This document shows positions 57,522 through 64,000 of a stretch of DNA of 64,000 nucleotides, in pieces; position 1 is the stretch's first letter; every line of letters begins with the position of its first letter. The stretch is from Strigops habroptila (lineage: Eukaryota; Chordata; Aves; Psittaciformes; Psittacidae): assembly GCF_004027225.2 (NCBI RefSeq), contig NC_044301.2:19510098-19574097 (forward strand), given 5' to 3'. Below the pieces are notes generated by a model. It had not been told where the DNA came from. It searched no databases and worked only from the letters and a program-made list of their open reading frames with translations. Made by a program: the position numbers and the translations under genes.

Positions 57522-60500
57522 TACATATATTGCTGCACTTCAAAGCTTGCTGTACTTTTCCATAGAAGTTTTCTGTTTCCTGTAATACATTCCTGCACAG
57601 GATTTTGTCACATTTGTAGTAAATACTTACAATAGAAGGATGAAATAGACATTGGAAGTCCTACCAAACTATTTATAAAAGGAGAAGGAAGCCACCTCAA
57701 TGCAAGAAAACAGCTCACACAGGATCAGATGCAGCTCTGCTTTAACCTGACAGTTTCCCTGCAATGCAACAGGGTACTCTGCTGGCACGTCACAGATGCA
57801 CAACACCTGATCTGGCAGGAAGGAAAAAAGGCGACTAAAAGAGGATGTGATAATCAAATGCTGTTCTTAAAATAGATATCCCAAAATATGCACCTGCTAC
57901 ACACAAAGCCATCCTTAAGTGTGTAGTGCAGAGTTTAAAACAAGCATTTTCTCAATGAAAACTCTCAGCCTACACAATTGCTGCACTAGGTCGAAGATTT
58001 CTTCCCTCCTCCTCCAATGTACGTCATATAGCATGTGCCATGTGCTACAGAAATCTGATATTCCAAAGGAGAACAATTTCATAAAGCCTGAAACATTACT
58101 GGAAATAACACCAATATAAAAGCATTGCTGAAAACATGTTACATATTATTTCATAACAACAAAAATCCAGGAATCAAGCCTGATTTTTCACACACACAGA
58201 CACGGAACAGAGAGGTTTTGCTGAATCACTGTGCTTGATTCTTAGAAGTGCCCTTTTAAAGAAGTACTCTTCCTAAGTGCAGCTTAACCTTATTTCTCAA
58301 GTTCCACATTTCTCTATACCATCCTTAGAGTATTAAACAGCTCAATTAGAATCCAGAAATGTGCAATATTTTCCACCTGGCTGAGTGAAGCATTTCAGGT
58401 GTTTTATTTTGATATGCTTAAAAAAAGGAAGATTTGAAATAATGACCTGTGCCTACTATTTTCAAAAGATGATTTGTTGAAAAATACATTAGAGCAGCAA
58501 GTCAATTAGACTCTTTTCTAAGACTCTCTATCTCACAAAGTAAATGGAAAAAATCACTAGAAATTAATCATTAAAGTTATGGTTTCTAATTCAGCTAATT
58601 TGAAGACATGGGAGCCCTAAGAAAAAACAGGAAAGTGGACAAAAAAAAAAAAAAGAACAAGAAATACCACTTACCACTACATGACACCAGACCATTGGTA
58701 TCTAACCCTTGTTGCTCTATCGGGGAGGTGCTGATTAGCAATGATACACCAGCTCTTACAAGGACAGTCTATCAATCAGCTGCTGAGCACCTTACCCTGA
58801 GAGATGCTGCACAGGACATGAAGCATTGCTGCCTCCTGTCAAGCCTCCCCAGTAGCGTTACCAACACGTCCTGCTCAGTGCCTCCGTACCTTGCCAGCAG
58901 GACCCACTTCTCCCAGGGGCAGGTTGCTGCTCATCCAGAAGAGCAGCAGTGAAATCGGATGCCCTTGCACTCAGCCAGCCCAGGAGCAAGGCCATTATTA
59001 AGACAACAGGAGGTAGTCTGTCTTATTAAAGCTGACAGTCAATTCACCTTTGTATGACGAGTTGAAAGGATTTTAAATTTGTTTATAAGCCTCTTTGTAA
59101 CCATTTATGACTATTGTAAATCACACAGCAAATTTTAAAACATGAGTAACTACAAAAAATTTACATCAGCCACAGCCCAAAAGGTCACATTTTTAATGTT
59201 TCAATCTAATTCTCATGTAGACTCAGATGACAAACTGAAAGTACAGAGTTTGTTTCTTGTAATTAAAGATGTATAAAGTCCAATGTCTCAGACAACTAAA
59301 ATTCATCTGTTCTGGTACCTCCCAGAAAAATCACCTCATGTGCTGAGAGGACAGAAAAAGGAAAATCTTTCAGCAACTTCAGTACTGGCTTCAATTAAGA
59401 CCACAAAATGGGTTTAATCTCAGAGAAGTTGTGTAGTTCCAAGTCTGATTCCTTAAGAATATAAATATTTTAAATTGCCAACTCTCCTTTGAATGAATCT
59501 GTTGATTAAAAGAAAAAAAAACCAAACAAAAAACAAACACCCCAAAACAACTGAATTACTCATTTTCAAGTATGTCGTTTTGCTGAATTTTAATTTAACA
59601 AAATCTTCATTGACTTTTTCTTGTTGCTCTTGTTCTCTGTATGTGTAGAACATGTCCTTTATAAATTGGTTTACTACAAGTCTACAACCACTTTTACTGG
59701 AAAGAAACTGAATGAAAGGGGAAACACTGACACCATCCCATCCCCTTCCCCAGGAAAGTAAGTGGGTCTGAATTCAACAGCAGTGCAGGTCTGGTCCTGG
59801 GTCAGCAGTTCACTCGATTTATAGTGTCAATATTGCAAAATTTTTTTATGAAAAACTAAAGATTTTTAATTGTTTAAGGAGTCATAAGCACTTTAACATT
59901 GATACTGCCAACCTTCTAGGTGCCAAAAGTCTGGACTCTTTGGTACATGTCACACTACTTGGGGGATTTGGAATTAAGTTCCAGCATTGCATATAGCATA
60001 ATATTAAATCACACACAATACACCATAAGCAATCCTCCACTGGCCCAATCTACTAAAATGATTTATGCACAGAAAGTTTAACTGTACAGCGGGGAGACTG
60101 CTGCACATTTGCATCTTCATGAAGAACCCTTGTCAAGCAAGTCACTGCTATAAATGCTATTTGGGCAGGTTTTAGACTGGTGTGAGATTTACAGTTTTGA
60201 AATAAACCCACCTTCTTTCAGTATGAAAGGACAACCAACATATTATATGGAAAGTACACAGTTCTATATGCACAAACATAAAAATACATTTTATAGCAGT
60301 CACATAACAAAAAAAAAAATAAAATCCACCAGCATTAAATAAAAGACCTGCTGTAATGCAACCTGTTGTTACTCCTCAGAGTGATTAAAATATGACTTCA
60401 CCATGCTGAAGTGTCTCTCCTCCCCCTCACACCAGCAAATCCTTTCTTCTTCTGCATTTGTTATACATTCTCATTTATATTATCTGTCTAGCTGTCCATC

Positions 60501-61127
60501 CTTAGATTGTAATCTGCTTAGAACAGGCTCTTTTCCTTCTTGACCATTCAACAAGCACTGCAGTTGGTGGTACCATGGACAAATATTAAATGAACCTCTC
60601 TGAAAAGAGACAACTGTTTTAGAGGGAATTCTATTGTGTAAAACAAATGTTCCCACAGAAGAAAGCTGAGGTACTTAACTAATTTTTGCTCAAAAGTCTA
60701 TTCAAAATATTGAAACACTCCTCTGCACATTGTTTGCTTGCATGGAGACATATACGGTGCATTTTTAGGGGGCTCATCCTGACAGCCTTTCAGAAGCAGA
60801 AGCTTCTGTTAATATTTCAGCAGGAAATGTGACTTGTGTAACTGTTTTGGGAAGTTTAATCAATGCCTTTAAAAATAACTCAACACCAGAAATGGGAGTT
60901 GTTTTGTGATTCCTCCTTAAAAAGCTAGCTATGGAGTAAGGGAAAGATTTTTAAGCAAAACCATATTTCATATTGCAAAGGGAACAATGTATGAATGAAA
61001 AACAGGGGTTACAGGCTGACAGTATCTCTAGAGCACCTGCTTTCTGCCCTGCTGTAAATTTAAGTAAACTTGCAGCAAGCAGTAGCTTTGAAATTAGAAC
61101 CTGTCAGAAAAGACTTTTGTTGTGGTT
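57522..61127. other. Unique sequence of the right arm
   Basis: Inverse of 33315-36907. No gene recognised. The A/C-rich tract at 59509-59551 is the inverted T/G tract of the left arm. Confidence 0.6.
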
Positions 61128-61682
61128 TAAGCCCAGGAGGTAACTCAGAACCACACAGCCATTCGTTCACTAACCCCATTCTTCCTCCCCCCACTCCCAG
61201 AGGGATGGAGAGGAGAATCAAAGAATGTAACTCCCACGGGTTGAGATAAGAACAGTCCAGTAACTAAGGTATAATATAAAACCACTACTACTAACACCAA
61301 TAATAATAATGATAAGGGAAATAACAAGGGGAGAGGATACAATTGCTCACCACCTACCGACCGATACCCAGCCCGACCCGAGCAGTGATCTGGCCTTCCG
61401 GGTAACTCCCCCCAGTTTCCATACTGGACACAACGTGCTGTGGTATGGAATACCCCTTTGGCTAGTTTGGGTCAGGTGTCCTGTCTCTGCTTCCTCCCAG
61501 CTTCCCCTCCTCCCTGGCAGAGCATGAGACTGAGAAAGTCCTTGGTCAGAGTAAACATTACTTAGCAACAACTAAAAACATCGGTGTTATCAGCGTTGTT
61601 CTCAGGCTAAAGTTGAAAACACAGCACTGCACCAGCTACTAGGAAGGAGAAAAAAATGACTGCTACTGCTGAACCCAGGACA
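61128..61682 (-). mobile_element. Solo ERV-L LTR in right arm
   Basis: Counterpart of 32750-33314 with the same 5-bp duplication (ACTTT at 61123-61127 and 61683-61687). Its LTR 3' end (61128-61280) has a dense cluster of changes, including the terminus TGTTGTGG in place of TGTCGTGG. Confidence 0.94.
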
Positions 61683-62303
61683 ACTTTTTATTATTCGTGT
61701 TAGTGCCTGCAAGTTTAGCTTTTCTGTTTGAGGATCTCCACCTAGTTTTATAAAATTTCTCAGAAAAATTATTTCTGTGAAGCTTCACTAAAGTGGCAAA
61801 ACAATTCCACAATTAAAAAACTCATAGAAAAAAAAAAATTACGTGAGTTGTATTCAGGTACAGCTGTGAAAAGGGTATGAGCAATTTGCTGTGAAGCTGC
61901 ACTCAAACCCCCTCCAATCCAGCACCCTTTTGCCCTCAGCATCCACCTTCTCCCCTGTTGAAATCAAGAATGGAGAGTGGATATTGAAATTAACTAGTAC
62001 AGTAAATGAACTGCAGAATTAGTGCCAATCTAGCAAATTAAACAGGGGAATGACCTAAATTTTTTTCCATTTTTCTTTTTTATTTCCAACAAATTAGAGG
62101 GCTCCAGTAGATTTTATCAAATACCGAGCTCCCTACTCTCTTTCTCAAACTGTATAAATGCCTTGAACTCCCAAAAGAACATCATCATTCCTTAGCCCCA
62201 TGTAGTTCTCTTTCATTTACCCACTTCCACAGCAACATTTTCAAAGACTTATTTTAGCCAAAGGGAACAAAAGTGGAAATCCTGAAAGGATATCTGCAGA
62301 TTT

Positions 62304-64000
62304 CTTAGGTGTTGTGGGGTTCTGGAGAATGCATATCCCAAATTACAGTCTGATTGTAAGCCCTCTCTATCACGTGACTGTCGTGGTTTGAGCCCAAGCA
62401 GCTGCTTGCTCACTCCCTCCCTTCTTCCTCCCCCCGCTCCCGGAGGGATGGGGAAGAGAATCAAAAGAATGTAACTCCCACGGGTTGAGATAAGAGCAGT
62501 CCCGTAACTAAGGTATAATGCAAAACCACTACTGCTACCACCAATGATAATAATGATTAGTGAAATAACAAGGGGAGAGGATACAATTGCTCACCACCTG
62601 CTGACCGATACCCAGCCCGACCCGAGCAGTGATCTGGACCTTCCAGGTAACTCCCCCCCGTTTATATACTGGGCATGACATGCTGTGGTATGGAATAACC
62701 CTTTGGCTAGTTTGGGTCAGGTGTGCTGTCTCTGCTTCCTCTCAGCTTCCCTTCCTGCCTGGCAGAGCATGAGACTGAGAAAGTCCTTGGTCAAAGTAAA
62801 CGTTACTTAGCAACAACTAAAAACATTGTTGTTATCAGCGTTGTTCCCAGGCTGAAAGTTAAAAAACACAGCACTGCACCAGCTACTAAGAAGGAGAAAA
62901 ATGACTGCTATAGCTGAACCCAGGACAGTGACCCAAAAGAAGAATGATTTCAAATGGGGCCCTGAGCAACAACAAGCCTTTCAACAAATTAAGCAAGAGA
63001 TACTTCATGCAGTAGCCCTTGGACCAGTCCGGGCCAGCCCAGATGTGAAAAATGTGCTCTATACCGCAGCCGGGGAGAATGGTCCTACCTGGAGTGTCTG
63101 GCAGAAAGCTCCGGGGGAGACTCGAGGTCGACCCCTCGGCTTTTGGAGTCGGGGATTCAAAGGATCCGAGGTCAGCTATACTCCCACTGAAAAAGAGATA
63201 TTGGCAGCCTATGAAGGGGTTTGAGCTGCTTCGGAAGTGCCTGTCACTGAAGCGCAGCTCCTCCTGGCACTCTGGTTGCCTGTGCTGGGCTGGATGTTCA
63301 AAGGCAGGGTCTCCTCTACACATCATGCAACTGATGCTACATGGAGTAAGTGGGCCACACTAATTACACAACGAGCTTGAATAGGAAATCCCAGTTGTCC
63401 AGGAATTCTAGAAGTCATCATGGACTGGCCAGAGGGCAAAGATTTTGGGATGTCACCAGAAGAGGAGGTGATGCATGCTGAAGGGGCCCCACCATATAAT
63501 GAACTGTCAGAGAGTGAAAAGCAATATGCCTTGTTTACTGATGGGTCCTGCCATATTGTGGGAAAGCATCAGAGATGGAAGGCAGCTGTGTGGAGTCCCC
63601 TGAGACAAGTTGCAGAAACTGCTGAAGGAGAGGGTGAATCGAGCCACTTTGCAGAGGTGAAAGCCATCCAGCCAGTGCTTTATCTCTCTACTGACTCATG
63701 GATGGTGGCAAATGCCCTGTGGGGGTGGTTGCAGCAATGGAAGCAGAGCAACTGGCAATGCAGAGGGAAACCCATCTGGGCTGCTGCATTGTGTCAAGAT
63801 ATCGCTGCTTGGGTGCAGAACCTGGTGGTGAAGGTACACGATGTAGATGCTCATGTACCCAAGAGTCGGGCCACTGAGGAACACCAGAACAACCAGCAAG
63901 TGGATAAAGCTGCTAAGATTGAAGTGGCTCAGATGGACTTAGATTGGCAACATAAGGGTGAATTATTTTTAGCCCGGTGGGCCCATGACACCTCAGGCCA
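62304..64000 (+). mobile_element. pol: ERV-L pol fragment D (continues past window)
   Basis: Starts abruptly inside RT at the position equal to 54520 of C (CTTAGGTGTTGTGG). It is interrupted at 62379-62927 by a solo LTR, and continues through the connection domain (62928-63390), RNase H (63420-63910) and the start of integrase. RNase H has a 33-bp in-frame loss near 63675 compared with C and FTDGSCH at the first Asp block. A TGA at 63222-63224 and one near 63380 break the frame. It probably is the 3' half of the provirus whose 5' half lies at 50410-54251. Confidence 0.9.
62379..62927 (-). mobile_element. Solo ERV-L LTR inside pol fragment D
   Basis: 549-bp antisense short-subtype LTR with the exact 5-bp target duplication GTGAC at 62374-62378 and 62928-62932. 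The pol sequence on the two sides joins without loss once LTR and one duplication are ignored. Confidence 0.96.

Larger units (their letters stand above)
54252..62303 (-). repeat. Right arm of large inverted repeat
   Basis: Inverted copy of 32129-40177. The outer end is sharp: after ATCTGCAGATTT (62292-62303) the sequence changes to ERV-L pol, with TTT shared between both sides. The inner end lies within RT, where identity falls from near-complete to family level between about 54252 and 54048. Confidence 0.95.

Noticed and set aside
58608..58952. 114-codon frame, mirrored at 35478-35735, as a possible conserved gene
   Set aside because: The second copy is simply the other palindrome arm, so it is no conservation. 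Its start lies before a poly-A run that differs in length between the arms, and no domain is recognisable.

Overview
This window looks like repeat-rich, non-coding nuclear DNA from a bird. The evidence is several 5'-truncated CR1 LINEs with the typical avian 3' tail (repeated ATTCTATG), a recently active class III (ERV-L-like) endogenous retrovirus family with 5-bp target duplications, and one class II (ERV-K-like) remnant with a 6-bp target duplication. I see no convincing host protein-coding exon, tRNA gene, CRISPR array or bacterial feature. High ERV density plus a near-identical inverted repeat would suit a sex-chromosome (W) or other low-recombination region, but that is inference.
Layout: 1-447 antisense ERV-L LTR cut by the window edge. 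448-12249 unique AT-rich DNA with T/G-rich tracts and one 55-bp LTR tip. 12250-18350 ERV-L provirus A: truncated 5' LTR, duplicated leader, gag, pol without protease, partial 3' LTR. 18351-21979 unique. 21980-24937 provirus E, with its gag piece inverted and a CR1 inserted in its 3' LTR. 24938-28350 unique DNA and three CR1 pieces. 28592-29864 collapsed ERV-K provirus. 32129-40177 left palindrome arm, holding a solo LTR and antisense provirus B. 40178-54251 spacer with CR1s, a solo LTR and the 5' half of provirus C. 54252-62303 right arm, an inverted near-identical copy of the left arm. 62304-64000 pol fragment D, interrupted by a solo LTR and cut by the window end.
The ERV-L family has LTRs of about 550-630 bp with TGTC...GACA ends, a Lys-type primer site 8 nt after the LTR, a leader of about 770 bp, gag, protease, RT, RNase H and integrase, and no recognisable env or dUTPase. 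All copies are broken by stops, frameshifts or deletions.
Most interesting points: (1) the ERV-L leader carries a segment clearly resembling 5S ribosomal RNA, in sense orientation just before gag, in both copies that retain a leader; (2) an 8-kb inverted duplication about a 14-kb spacer, whose right arm appears to have been copied into a pre-existing provirus, so that C (5' half) and D (3' half) are probably one split provirus; (3) a 588-bp leader tract identical between proviruses A and C although the adjoining sequence differs by roughly a tenth, together with a chimeric tandem leader in A.
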